The translations under genes were made by a program, and so were the position numbers. The notes below the pieces were generated by a model. The model worked only from the letters and a program-made list of their open reading frames with translations. It made no database searches and was not told the DNA's origin. A DNA stretch of 64,000 nucleotides from Paenibacillus caseinilyticus (lineage in GTDB: Bacteria > Bacillota > Bacilli > Paenibacillales > NBRC-103111): assembly GCF_027533645.1 (NCBI RefSeq), contig NZ_JAQAGY010000003.1, positions 372,001 to 436,000 on the forward strand, in the 5' to 3' direction. Position 1 is the first letter of the stretch. Each line of letters begins with the position of its first letter. Below, one piece after another: positions 18,782-27,496 of the stretch.

Positions 18782-20942
18782 GAAGTTCACCACCACTTGT
18801 CTTCATACTTTTTTCTTCTGCATACCTAAGCGCGTCCGTCCCGGTGACCGGAAGGGTGAACGTGATAACGGTCCCCTTGTCCGGTTCGGACCACTCGACC
18901 CAGATGCGGCCGCCATGAGCCTCCACGATTTCTTTGGATATCGACAGGCCGAGACCTCCGCTGGTTTTGCCGCGGGAAGCCCGGCCGGAGTAATACCTCT
19001 CGAATACATACGGCAGATCTTTGGGATGGATGCCGCGGCCGGTGTCCCGGACGCTGCAGCGCATCTCGTGCCCGTCGTCGGTCACGAGCACCCCGATCCG
19101 GCCGCCGCTGGCCATGAATCCCATCGCATTGAAGATGAGATTGCTGAACACCTGATGAAGCCGGTCCAGGTCCGCCTCTACGATTCCATAAGCATCCCTG
19201 TCCGCAGCCTCACCGGTACGCTTCACCGTCAACTCATAAGCGATCCCCGCATTGCGCGCATCGAGCTCGTACCTGCCGAACAGCAGGGAAGCCAGATGGT
19301 TGATCGAGATCCGACCCAGCTTGAACTTGACCTGCCCCGCTTCCAGCTGCGAGAGCTGGAACAGATCCTCGATAAGCCGGTCCATGCCGAGCACCTTGCT
19401 GTGGATGAGGCGGACATACCGCTCTCTCTCCTCTTCCGAATCGACCATCCCGTCCAATATGGCTTCGAGGTAGCACCGGATGGTCGTGAGCGGCGTACCC
19501 AAATCGTGCGAAATATTGCTGAGCAGCCTGCTGCGGGAAGTCTCCAGGCGGGACAGCTCCTCATTCTTGCGTACGAGCTCCCCGTTGGCGGCTTCGAGCT
19601 CGGCACTTCTCTCGAGCACCTTGCTGTGCAGGCCGCTGTTCAGCTTCGTGAGCGCGGCGGTCAGCTGCTCTTCCTGGACATAGGTGCGGGAGAGCTTGAT
19701 AGAGAGAAGTACGGACTGGGAGAAGACGAAGAACAGCAGACCAAAGGCCGACAGCGTATCCCGGGACACAGCGAGCTCATGGGCGTAGAGCATATCGCTG
19801 ATGACGGTGGCGAAGAACAGCAGGCAGGTGAACAGTAGAACCCGCGCACCGGCCCTGCGCCGGACGGCGGCTTTGGCGACAATCGAGATGATATAAAGAG
19901 AACCGCCGCAAATGATGAGCTGCAGCACGATCAAAGTAGTAGTGTACAGCACGGGGGGCAGCAGAATCACCAGTACGGCGTAGGCGGCCGGCAGCAGCAT
20001 AAACAGCAGCGTGCGGCGCGGAGAGCTTTCTTCCGGGAACGAATGGGTGATGTATTGGATAAACAGCGGCAGAGAGACAGCGGCCGTCAAGTATTCGAGC
20101 TCCAGCTGCAGTTCGCCGGTAAGCCCGGGGAACACCTTGACGAGCAGCACTTCGCCGAGCAATGTCATCCGCAGGGCGTAGAGAAGGCAGAAGGCTCCGA
20201 AATAGAGCATCGACCAGGACTGGGGCCGCGCCGTATACAAGCCAAGATGGTACAGTCCCATAATCAACAGGGAACCGATCAACAGCGCATCGAAGCCTAC
20301 GGCCAAGTCTTCCGACCGGTGAACCGGCGTCATATCCCCAAGCTCGATGGCCTGCCGGAGGCCGCCTTTGGCATGGGCGAAATTCGCGACCTGAAACACG
20401 ATATCCAGTTCGCCGCCTTGGGGATGGAAGACCGCCATCGCCTGTGCATATTGCGGTCTCGAGGCAGCCCCGGAGACTCCGACCGTACCGGCCGAAGCGA
20501 CAGCCGTCCCTCCGACCCACAGCCGGTAGGCGCTGTTCACGGGCGGAATCCGCATTGCGAGCAGCGTGCGGTCGTCTGTACCCGGCGGAAGCAGTACACG
20601 CAGCCGATAGGTGGCGTAGCCTTGCCCCGGCCGTTCTCCGTCCGGGGACGGCATGCCCTTCCAGGTGCCGGGAAGTACGGCGTATTCTTCCGGCCGGAGA
20701 CCCGATTCCCGGAAGTCTTCCGGGGTAAGCAGCTTCCCCCAGTACATCTCCCACTCCCCGCTCAGGGGCACGCCGCCCCGGCGAAGCGCTTCGGCTTCGT
20801 CCAAGACCAGCACGCCTTGCCGGGCTTTGGCCGGGGCATCATCCTCCCGCCAAACCGGCAGCCTCCCCGTCCAGACCAACCCGATGAAGAGGGCCGCCAG
20901 AAGCGCGATGGCAACGTAAGGCCTTAAGGTCCTGCTGAACAT
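18753..20942 (-). CDS. Sensor histidine kinase with 7TM-DISM-type input module
   Basis: 729 aa. N-terminal membrane anchor (residues 9-26), an extracellular all-beta domain (about 45-205: LSGEWEMYWGKLL, YATYRLRVLLPP, VNSAYRLWVGGTAVASAG) resembling 7TMR-DISMED, then seven membrane segments (about 215-410). A coiled-coil leads to HisKA with SNISHDLGTPLTTIR and HATPase with NLIFNAMGF, DTGRGI, GGLGLSISKEIVEAHGG. 7TM-DISM receptors bind small, often carbohydrate-like ligands; the ligand here is unknown. The gene precedes and overlaps its regulator. Confidence 0.92.
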   Translation of the reverse strand: MFSRTLRPYVAIALLAALFIGLVWTGRLPVWREDDAPAKARQGVLVLDEAEALRRGGVPLSGEWEMYWGKLLTPEDFRESGLRPEEYAVLPGTWKGMPSPDGERPGQGYATYRLRVLLPPGTDDRTLLAMRIPPVNSAYRLWVGGTAVASAGTVGVSGAASRPQYAQAMAVFHPQGGELDIVFQVANFAHAKGGLRQAIELGDMTPVHRSEDLAVGFDALLIGSLLIMGLYHLGLYTARPQSWSMLYFGAFCLLYALRMTLLGEVLLVKVFPGLTGELQLELEYLTAAVSLPLFIQYITHSFPEESSPRRTLLFMLLPAAYAVLVILLPPVLYTTTLIVLQLIICGGSLYIISIVAKAAVRRRAGARVLLFTCLLFFATVISDMLYAHELAVSRDTLSAFGLLFFVFSQSVLLSIKLSRTYVQEEQLTAALTKLNSGLHSKVLERSAELEAANGELVRKNEELSRLETSRSRLLSNISHDLGTPLTTIRCYLEAILDGMVDSEEERERYVRLIHSKVLGMDRLIEDLFQLSQLEAGQVKFKLGRISINHLASLLFGRYELDARNAGIAYELTVKRTGEAADRDAYGIVEADLDRLHQVFSNLIFNAMGFMASGGRIGVLVTDDGHEMRCSVRDTGRGIHPKDLPYVFERYYSGRASRGKTSGGLGLSISKEIVEAHGGRIWVEWSEPDKGTVITFTLPVTGTDALRYAEEKSMKTSGGELHVRTNDTAG

Positions 20943-21073
20943 GCGGCTCGTTCAACTCCCTCCAGCGTATTCTATCGCATGGCGTAACCAGCGGGACCTT
21001 TTCCAACCATTGGTATCATAATTCGATGCTTTTTTGTAAATTCCTTCAAAAAACAACAACCAAACGCAAAGAA

Positions 21074-21115
21074 CCCCTCTTACAGCCGGAAGCATAAGCT
21101 TCTTCCTGCAGAGGG
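21074..21115 (-). terminator. Terminator of the MATE gene
   Basis: On the minus strand CCCTCT...AGAGGG forms a hairpin with inner CAG/CTG and GGAAG/CTTCC pairing, then GGTTCTTTGCGTTTGG. It lies 15 bp past the MATE stop codon. Confidence 0.7.
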
Positions 21116-21129
21116 AATAAGTGCGGGCT

Positions 21130-22506
21130 TCAGACCGGCGTCCCGCTGCCGCCGCTTTGCTTGGCGGTAACCGAAAGCCAATCCGTCCGGTAGAACCGGA
21201 TACACAGCGCCAAGGCGAATGCAGCCAAAAAAGCATACAGCGAGAACCAGGCGCCCATACTACCGAGCCCCGCCACAAAGGTAAGCCCGTAAGCCAGAGG
21301 AACGAAGAGCAGCCAGTTCAGAACCAGCGAAACGCGAAGCAGGAAGGTCGTGTCACCGACGCCCCGCAGAGCGCCCGCATAATAATTCAGCAGCCCGTCG
21401 AACAGCTGAAGGTAGGCGGAGGCCATAATCAGCCTGCCGGCAAGCTCGTAGACCGCCGCATCCCCGGTATACAGCCGGGCGACTTCGACCGAGAAGACCA
21501 GCTCGGCCGTACCCAGCACCAGCAGGAACAAGCTGCCGAGCACGGCGACGTCCCCGCCCATCCGTCTGGCACCGAGCGGATTCCCGCGCCCGATCTCCTG
21601 GCCGACCAGAATCGTGGCCGTGGCGCCGAAGCCGAAGGCCGGCATGAACCCGAGGCTCATGACGTTCAGCGCAATCTCGTTGGCGGCGAGCGCTTCGGTT
21701 CCGAGATGTGTGATGAACATTGTGAATACGAACATGGCCAGCGACATCGCCAGCTCCTGGACCCCAAGCTTGCCGCTCTCGCCGATAAGGAGGCGGGCTT
21801 CCGCCCGGTCGACGGTCACCCTTCGTCTCGTTCCGTAACGGGCGTGCAGACGGACGAAGTATACGTAAGCGCTGCCGAGCAGGCCCAGCGCTTCACCGAG
21901 GAGAACGGCCAGCCCCGCCCCGGAAAGCCCGAGCTCAGGCAGGCCCCAGTGTCCGTAGGTGAGCGTATACGTGAAGAAAATCATAGCCGCATTCGCCGCA
22001 ATCGTCATCACCATGGGGGTCCGCGTATCGCCGATGCCCCGGAAGAAACCGTGCAGGATGAAGCTCAAGGTAAAGCAGGCGACAGCGAACAGCCGGAACC
22101 GCAGGTAGTCTGAGCCTGCCGCCACCAGCTCCGCCGAACCGCCCATCAGCTTCAGGAGCAGACCGGGGGCCAGCCAGCCGGCAAGCACGGCAAGCAGGGC
22201 GACAGCGAATCCCACGTAGAGCGCGATGTACGTCCGGCGCACCGCCTGATCCATCTGGCCGGCCCCGTAATTCTGGGCCACGAGATAGTTGACGGAGTGG
22301 CCGAAGCCCGAGCAGGCCGCCCATGCGTTATAAGCGATGATATTCGATACGCCGACGACGGCGATGACCAGAGCGCCCATTCCTCCGACCATCATCAGGT
22401 TAATCGTTCCGGTCACCGTACCGGAAGCGAACGAGATAATGGAGGGGAGGGCGAGGGTCAGGATGAGTCTCCAGTTTTTGGTCCATTCGGCAAAGTGGCG
22501 CAGCAT
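21130..22506 (-). CDS. MATE-family multidrug/sodium antiporter
   Basis: 458 aa with twelve predicted membrane segments in two related halves (MVGGMGALVIAVVGVSNIIAYN in the first, GTEALAANEIALNVMSLGFMPAFGFGATATILVGQEIGRGNP in the second). The family exports cationic compounds in exchange for Na+ or H+. The substrate cannot be told from sequence. Single gene with its own terminator. The start at 22506 is accepted from the family N-terminus, although the upstream GGAACGGGACCTTCCGCC offers only a weak ribosome binding site. Confidence 0.9.
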   Translation of the reverse strand: MLRHFAEWTKNWRLILTLALPSIISFASGTVTGTINLMMVGGMGALVIAVVGVSNIIAYNAWAACSGFGHSVNYLVAQNYGAGQMDQAVRRTYIALYVGFAVALLAVLAGWLAPGLLLKLMGGSAELVAAGSDYLRFRLFAVACFTLSFILHGFFRGIGDTRTPMVMTIAANAAMIFFTYTLTYGHWGLPELGLSGAGLAVLLGEALGLLGSAYVYFVRLHARYGTRRRVTVDRAEARLLIGESGKLGVQELAMSLAMFVFTMFITHLGTEALAANEIALNVMSLGFMPAFGFGATATILVGQEIGRGNPLGARRMGGDVAVLGSLFLLVLGTAELVFSVEVARLYTGDAAVYELAGRLIMASAYLQLFDGLLNYYAGALRGVGDTTFLLRVSLVLNWLLFVPLAYGLTFVAGLGSMGAWFSLYAFLAAFALALCIRFYRTDWLSVTAKQSGGSGTPV

Positions 22507-22722
22507 GGCGGAAGGTCCCGTTCCTCTCTAGAAATATACAACTCCTCCCATTGTGCCTGAAACCTTCCGGGCGAACAAGCAGGAATTGGTAACTTCCCCG
22601 GCGCAAGTAGGAACAGGATACCGGACCATGTTGTGGAATGAACCGGGGCAAGGCCCCAAACTCCGCCGATGCTCCGAATTCTATGGGACCACAAGCTAGA
22701 CAGAAAGGGGGCAGGAACCCGA

Positions 22723-22911
22723 ATGGACAACCCGCTGAAAGAAGTAACCCGTGACTTGCAGGAGCTGCAGCGCCGCTATGCCGGTCTCGGAATCCGCTTC
22801 GAGCAGCTCGAACGCCGGCTGTCCGACATGGAAGAGCGGATGGAGCAGCTCGAGGACCGGGCCGAAGGTCTGCCTTCACGCCTTACGAAGGAGTCCGCCC
22901 TTCCGGTTTGA
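22723..22911 (+). CDS. Small coiled-coil protein
   Basis: 62 aa: MDNPLKEVTRDLQELQRRYAGLGIRFEQLERRLSDMEERMEQLEDRAEGL, an almost unbroken heptad pattern with charged flanks, no membrane segment. ATG 22723 follows AAAGGGGG and AGGA. It converges with and overlaps the methyltransferase gene by 29 bp. I do not recognise a family. Composition looks coding, but a protein this short needs comparative support. Confidence 0.55.
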   Translation: MDNPLKEVTRDLQELQRRYAGLGIRFEQLERRLSDMEERMEQLEDRAEGLPSRLTKESALPV

Positions 22912-23683
22912 GCGCGGTGACCCGCAGCCGGCGGTAATCCGCCGTGTATTCTCCGCCGTCGTACAGCGCCGGTCTCACGATTCTCTCGCAGCGGGCGTAT
23001 GCTTCCTCCCGCTGCTCCTGTGTCAGCCCCGTGAAGAACATCCCCGCGAACGCATCCAGCCAGTTCCGCAGCCCCTGCTCCCCGTCCCCCAGCGGCGTCG
23101 GCCGGTCGTACAGCTCCGCCGTACGGACGCAGAATCCTTGGGCTTCGAGCAGCGAAGCATAGTCGCCGACACTTGGGAAGTACCAGGGATTACGCTCCTC
23201 CGCCCGGATCCCATACGGCTGCAGCGCCTCGGAGATCCCCCGGTAAATGGCCTTGATATTCCCCCTGCCCCCGAACTCCACGACGAGCCGGCCGCCCGGC
23301 CGCAGGGCGAGCCACATCGATTCGGCCGCGGCCCCCGGCCGCAGGATCCAATGCAGCGCCGCACTTGAGAACACCGCATCGTAAGCTGCCTCCCCGTCTG
23401 GCAGCCGGAAGGTCTGCGCGTCCCCGCACCGGAAGTCCAGGGATGGATACTTGGCCGCAGCCTGTACGATCATCGCTTCCGAGCTGTCGATCCCGCTCAC
23501 ATGCGCTCCACTCCCCGCAATCTCCGCGGCCAAATCCCCTGTACCGCAGCCGATATCGAGAATGCGTTCCCCCGCCTGCGGGTTCAGCCATTCGATGAGA
23601 CTCCTGCCCATACGGGATACGTATCCAATCTTATTGTCGTAATGACCCGCGTTCCATGAGTTGCCAGCCCCGTTTGTCGCCAT
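22883..23683 (-). CDS. Class I SAM-dependent methyltransferase
   Basis: About 266 aa. SAM-binding motifs: ILDIGCGTGDLAAEIA (motif I), VSGIDSSEAMI (acidic loop), FRCGDAQTFRLPDGEAAYDAVFSSAALHWI and LRPGGRLVVEFGG. The ALHW motif and C-terminal half resemble trans-aconitate methyltransferase-like proteins, but the substrate cannot be assigned. Start ATG 23683 has GAAGGGAA at 8 nt; ATG 23692 has almost no spacer. No operon partner. Confidence 0.87.
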   Translation of the reverse strand: MATNGAGNSWNAGHYDNKIGYVSRMGRSLIEWLNPQAGERILDIGCGTGDLAAEIAGSGAHVSGIDSSEAMIVQAAAKYPSLDFRCGDAQTFRLPDGEAAYDAVFSSAALHWILRPGAAAESMWLALRPGGRLVVEFGGRGNIKAIYRGISEALQPYGIRAEERNPWYFPSVGDYASLLEAQGFCVRTAELYDRPTPLGDGEQGLRNWLDAFAGMFFTGLTQEQREEAYARCERIVRPALYDGGEYTADYRRLRVTALKPEGRTPS

Positions 23684-24074
23684 GCCAACCATTCCCTTCG
23701 CTTTTATATTTTGAATTATCTTACAGATTATCTTATAAGTACAATATATAAAAGTAATGTATTATATAGTTTTTACCTATAATTTAACCCACTGAAGAAG
23801 ATCCTCCCTGCTTATTGCCGCGAAACCAAAGAATTAGGGAGCATGGACCCGTAGGAGCAATCCCCGACTGGACTGAAAGCCTGGCTCCACAGATGGGGGA
23901 ATGGCGGAGGACACCCATTGTACGTACCTTCTCTTGACCTAGTCCAAACTTAGTTTCGGCGGTTTACGCCCAAGCCTTCCTTTATTGAAAGTAGAGGTTA
24001 CTTGGGTTCATGCGCACACCGACCACTGGAAATTTTTATATGATGTCCAACTGTTCCACACCTGGCATCCGTGC
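23684..24074. other. Intergenic region with possible structured RNA
   Basis: About 390 bp. Between 23806 and 23915 TCCTCC...GGAGGA and, nested inside, TCCCC...GGGGGA can pair, giving a possible folded RNA of about 110 nt on either strand. I could not match it to a known riboswitch consensus. No supported CDS. Confidence 0.3.
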
Positions 24075-24080
24075 TATAAT
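24075..24080 (+). promoter_or_regulatory. -10 box of the LytTR-kinase gene
   Basis: TATAAT 34 bp before the ATG. A matching -35 is poor (TGTTCC or TTCCAC, depending on spacing). Confidence 0.5.
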
Positions 24081-24113
24081 AAATCGAATGCGACAGGCAG
24101 GTGATCTCATCAT

Positions 24114-25673
24114 ATGCAGAAAATTCCAGTCATCCGCGATAAAAAGAACTCCGATATCACGATCATTCCGTCTGATGAGGTTGTGAAGATCGAGTGCATC
24201 CGGGACAAGGAGTTCATTATCCATACCATTTCCGACAAGTACTACTGGGCCGCCTCGCTTGAAGTTTTCGAGGAGTGGCTGTATGAGGAAGGCTTCCGGC
24301 TCATCGACCAGATGAACGTGGTCAATATGAACCACGTGACCGAGTACGAACCCCGCAAAGGTGTCGTTACGCTCCGCTCCGGTTCGTCCCCCAGATATAA
24401 GACCGCTTCCGCCGCGTGGATTCATGGCGAGCATATCACCAACGTCCGCAGCCTGCTCGGCAAGATGAAAGAACTCGATAAGGGCATGCCTCCAAGCACG
24501 GAAGGGGACGAGCTCTTCGAGACCCTGCTCGCGCAGGAAGAAGACCACCGGTTCGCCCGGTCCTATGCCATGATCAAAGCCCTGTATGAGAAGAAAAAAG
24601 CCGAGCTGCTTCTTGAAGAGAGCGAGCTGCGCTACAAATCCCTCTTCGAGCATAATCCCGACCCCATCTGTTCCCTGAACCTGAACGGCCTGCTGACCAG
24701 CGTGAATCCGGCTATGTTCGAGGTGATCGGCTACCCGGAGAATGAATTGGTGCACGGGACCATCGAACGGCTCATTGCGCCCGAGCATTACGGGAGATGG
24801 CTGCAGCACTTTCAGGAGACGCTTAACGGCTCCACGCCGCACTACGAGATTACCTTCATTCACAAGAACGGGTATGGCGTAGAAGCCAGCGTGCTGAATT
24901 TCCCGATCTTCGTAGGCAAGCAGATTGCCGGTGTCTATATGATCGGACAGGACATCAGCGACCGCAAGCGGGCCGAAGAGATGCTGATCCGCTCCGAGAA
25001 GCTGTCCGTTGTCGGCCAGCTTGCCGCAGGTGTAGCGCATGAGATCCGTAATCCGCTCACATCCCTCAAGGGCTTCGTCCAGCTGCTGCAGGGCAAGATC
25101 AGCGGTTATGACAACTACTTCGATATCATGATGGAGGAGCTTGACCGCATCAACTTTATCGTCAGCGAATTTCTCGTCATCGCGAAGCCGCAGTCCGTGC
25201 GGTTTCTGAAGAAGGATCCCGGGGCTATCCTGCAGAATACCCTCATGCTGATGGGCTCACAGGCTTTGATACATAACGTGGATATCCATACGCATATCGA
25301 TCCCGACCTCCCCTTGATCCTCTGTGACGAGAATCAGATCAAGCAGGTGTTCATCAACATCTTGAACAACTCCGTAGACTCCATGCCGTCCGAAGGCGGA
25401 CAGATCCACATCGCCTTCCTTTCCTCCGATGACGGCAGGGTGCTCATGCGGTTCACCGACCAGGGATGCGGCATTCCGGAGGACCGTCTGCCGAGGCTCG
25501 GAGAGCCCTTCTATACGACGAAGGAAAAAGGAACCGGCCTCGGCCTGATGGTTACGTTCAAAATCGTCGAAAACCACGGCGGCAGCCTGAAGTTCTACAG
25601 CTCCCCCGGGGAGGGAACGACCGTCGAGATTTTCTTCCCCGCCGTTGTTCCGGGGGAAACGCTGGCCGTATAG
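24114..25673 (+). CDS. LytTR-PAS sensor histidine kinase
   Basis: 519 aa, no membrane segment. Residues 1-95 look like a LytTR DNA-binding domain (ITIIPSDEVVKIECIRDKEFIIHTISDKYYWAASLEVFEEWL...FRLIDQMNVVNMNHVTEYEP). A PAS domain with its PAC follows (about 170-285: YKSLFEHNPDPICSLNLNGLLTSVNPAMFEVIGY), then HisKA with GVAHEIRNPLTSLKGF (His near 309) and HATPase with NILNNSVDSMP, DQGCGIPEDRL, KGTGLGLMVTFKIVENHGG. The kinase half resembles sporulation-type KinA/KinE kinases. A LytTR domain normally sits in response regulators, so this order is unusual. Single gene. Confidence 0.85.
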   Translation: MQKIPVIRDKKNSDITIIPSDEVVKIECIRDKEFIIHTISDKYYWAASLEVFEEWLYEEGFRLIDQMNVVNMNHVTEYEPRKGVVTLRSGSSPRYKTASAAWIHGEHITNVRSLLGKMKELDKGMPPSTEGDELFETLLAQEEDHRFARSYAMIKALYEKKKAELLLEESELRYKSLFEHNPDPICSLNLNGLLTSVNPAMFEVIGYPENELVHGTIERLIAPEHYGRWLQHFQETLNGSTPHYEITFIHKNGYGVEASVLNFPIFVGKQIAGVYMIGQDISDRKRAEEMLIRSEKLSVVGQLAAGVAHEIRNPLTSLKGFVQLLQGKISGYDNYFDIMMEELDRINFIVSEFLVIAKPQSVRFLKKDPGAILQNTLMLMGSQALIHNVDIHTHIDPDLPLILCDENQIKQVFINILNNSVDSMPSEGGQIHIAFLSSDDGRVLMRFTDQGCGIPEDRLPRLGEPFYTTKEKGTGLGLMVTFKIVENHGGSLKFYSSPGEGTTVEIFFPAVVPGETLAV

Positions 25674-25731
25674 ACAGGAAGTCCCTCTCCTCTGCCGGCG
25701 ATGTCCTTCACTCCCCCCTCTTCCGCACGCC

Positions 25732-25772
25732 AATCAGCCTGCCGTTCCCGTGCAGGAGCATGCAGGCTGATT
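25732..25772. terminator. Hairpin between convergent genes
   Basis: AATCAGCCTGC pairs perfectly with GCAGGCTGATT (11 bp, 19-nt loop). It lies between the kinase gene and the convergent small ORF, so it could end both transcripts. Neither side has a T-run. Confidence 0.5.
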
Positions 25773-25822
25773 AACGTATGGCGGATACGTGGATGTATCA
25801 CTCCATAGTACGGGTACGGACC

Positions 25823-26020
25823 CTACGGGTATGGAGAATACGGATAGTACGGAACGGGCGCGGGAACAGGCAGCGGCACGATCCATGGCGCCCCTCCCCA
25901 TGGCCCGTATTGGGGACCCATAGTGCGGATATCCATATTGGGGACCCCATCCATGGGGCCTCCGTGCCAAGGCCGCCGGTATCCGGCAGGAACGGGCGCG
26001 GATGGCGAATTCTTCTGCAT
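25823..26020 (-). CDS. Small Pro/Tyr/Gly-rich protein
   Basis: 65 aa, beginning MQKNSPSAPVPAGYRRPW, rich in Pro, Gly, Tyr and Trp, ending VPYYPYSPYP. No hydrophobic core or membrane segment. ATG 26020 has GAGAGGT at 8 nt. Past the TAG stop the same frame continues with GPYPYYGV, the same composition, as if a stop had arisen within a longer repeat. Low-complexity proteins of this kind occur among spore-coat proteins, but no assignment can be made. Confidence 0.45.
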   Translation of the reverse strand: MQKNSPSAPVPAGYRRPWHGGPMDGVPNMDIRTMGPQYGPWGGAPWIVPLPVPAPVPYYPYSPYP

Positions 26021-26170
26021 AGGCACATACCTCTCTTCAGGTTATAATCGGGTATTACGCCGTTTCTTCTTACACTTTATATGTGGGGAAAGCCCGGAGG
26101 TACCTGCCTACCGGGACAATGGGGTATCTGCCTATTCCCGCTCACTACAATCCAACGGAGGTAACTATTC

Positions 26171-27178
26171 ATGGCCATTCTAGTCACAGGCGGAGCCGGC
26201 TATATCGGCAGCCACACCTGCGTTGAGCTTCTCCAGGCGGGAAGATCGATCGTTGTTGCAGACAACCTGTCGAACAGCAAGACCGATTCGCTGCAGCGCG
26301 TACGCGAGCTCACCGGCAAGGACTTCCCCTTCTATGAAGTGGACCTGCTCGATAAGACAGGCCTTGCCCGAATTTTTGCCGAGAATGAGATCGAAGCGGT
26401 CATCCATTTCGCCGGCCTCAAGGCTGTCGGCGAATCCGTAGCCTTCCCCCTGCGCTACTACGAGAACAACATCACCGGCACACTGAATCTGTGTGAAGCG
26501 ATGCAGCAGCACGGCGTGAAGAAGCTGGTATTCAGCTCCTCGGCTACCGTCTACGGCATGTCCGAGCAGGTACCGATCACGGAGTCTTCGCCCCTGTCCG
26601 CCACGAACCCGTACGGCCGCTCCAAGCTCATCGTCGAAGAAATCCTGCGTGATCTCTACGTCTCCGACAACACCTGGAGCATTGCCCTGCTCCGCTACTT
26701 CAACCCGATCGGTGCCCATCCGAGCGGACGGATCGGAGAAGATCCGAACGGCATCCCGAACAACCTGCTGCCTTACATCAGCCAGGTTGCCGTCGGCAAG
26801 CTGAAGGAGCTCCGCGTCTTCGGAAGCGACTATCCGACGGGGGACGGCACGGGCGTACGCGATTATATCCACGTATGCGATCTGGCCGCAGGCCACCTGC
26901 GGGCGGTCGAGAAGGTGCAGTCCACTACCGGCGTAGATGCCTATAACCTCGGCACCGGCAAAGGTTACACCGTGCTGGAGGTCATCCGTGCCTTCGAGCA
27001 GGCTTCCGGACAGCCCGTCCCTTACGCCATCGTCGACCGCCGTCCCGGCGATGTAGCGATCTGCTACGCCGACCCGGCCAAAGCCCGCGAGCAGCTGCAG
27101 TGGACCGCCGAGCGCGGCATCGAAGAAATGTGCGCCGACGCCTGGCGCTGGCAGTCCGGCAACCCGAACGGATATTGA
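26171..27178 (+). CDS. galE: UDP-glucose 4-epimerase
   Basis: 335 aa, full family length. NAD-binding GGAGYIGSH at the N-terminus, [11 protein letters not shown], the catalytic SSSATVYG and YGRSK (Tyr-X3-Lys), [19 protein letters not shown], and [14 protein letters not shown]. It interconverts UDP-glucose and UDP-galactose in the cytoplasm, supplying galactose for surface polymers or for galactose catabolism. ATG 26171 follows ACGGAGGT. Single gene. Confidence 0.96.
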   Translation: MAILVTGGAGYIGSHTCVELLQAGRSIVVADNLSNSKTDSLQRVRELTGKDFPFYEVDLLDKTGLARIFAENEIEAVIHFAGLKAVGESVAFPLRYYENNITGTLNLCEAMQQHGVKKLVFSSSATVYGMSEQVPITESSPLSATNPYGRSKLIVEEILRDLYVSDNTWSIALLRYFNPIGAHPSGRIGEDPNGIPNNLLPYISQVAVGKLKELRVFGSDYPTGDGTGVRDYIHVCDLAAGHLRAVEKVQSTTGVDAYNLGTGKGYTVLEVIRAFEQASGQPVPYAIVDRRPGDVAICYADPAKAREQLQWTAERGIEEMCADAWRWQSGNPNGY

Positions 27179-27265
27179 TCTCGTCCGCAGATCCGCAGCG
27201 GGCTTGGAGGCGAGGCTGCGCATGAGCTCTTCGTCCGGCAGCTGCCTGCCGTACACGCCCCAAGA

Positions 27266-27304
27266 ACACCAAAGAAGCCTCCGTTATGGAGGCTTCTTTG
27301 GTGT
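27266..27304 (+). terminator. Terminator downstream of galE
   Basis: ACACCAAAGAAGCCTCC pairs over 17 bp without mismatch to its complement with a 5-nt loop. No separate T-run, but the 3' arm itself contains CTTCTTTGG. Confidence 0.7.
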
Positions 27305-27496
27305 GTGCCTGCGTGGTCTCTTCGCTGCTCAAGCAGACGTTCCGCGGATCCCGGCCAAACGCTCCACGCAGAGAGCGCTCTGGCGCTGCGGACGGAGAAA
27401 GAAAATCCTCCATGCCGGAGGATGAGGTCGAGGCTGCGACAACCCATGGGCGCCTTGAGCTCGGCATACCGGGAGACGGACTCGCGGGCTCCCTCT
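27305..27496. other. Intergenic, no gene seen
   Basis: Spacer between the galE hairpin and the convergent prkA gene. I see no hairpin with a T-run and no ribosome-binding-site-supported frame. Confidence 0.4.
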
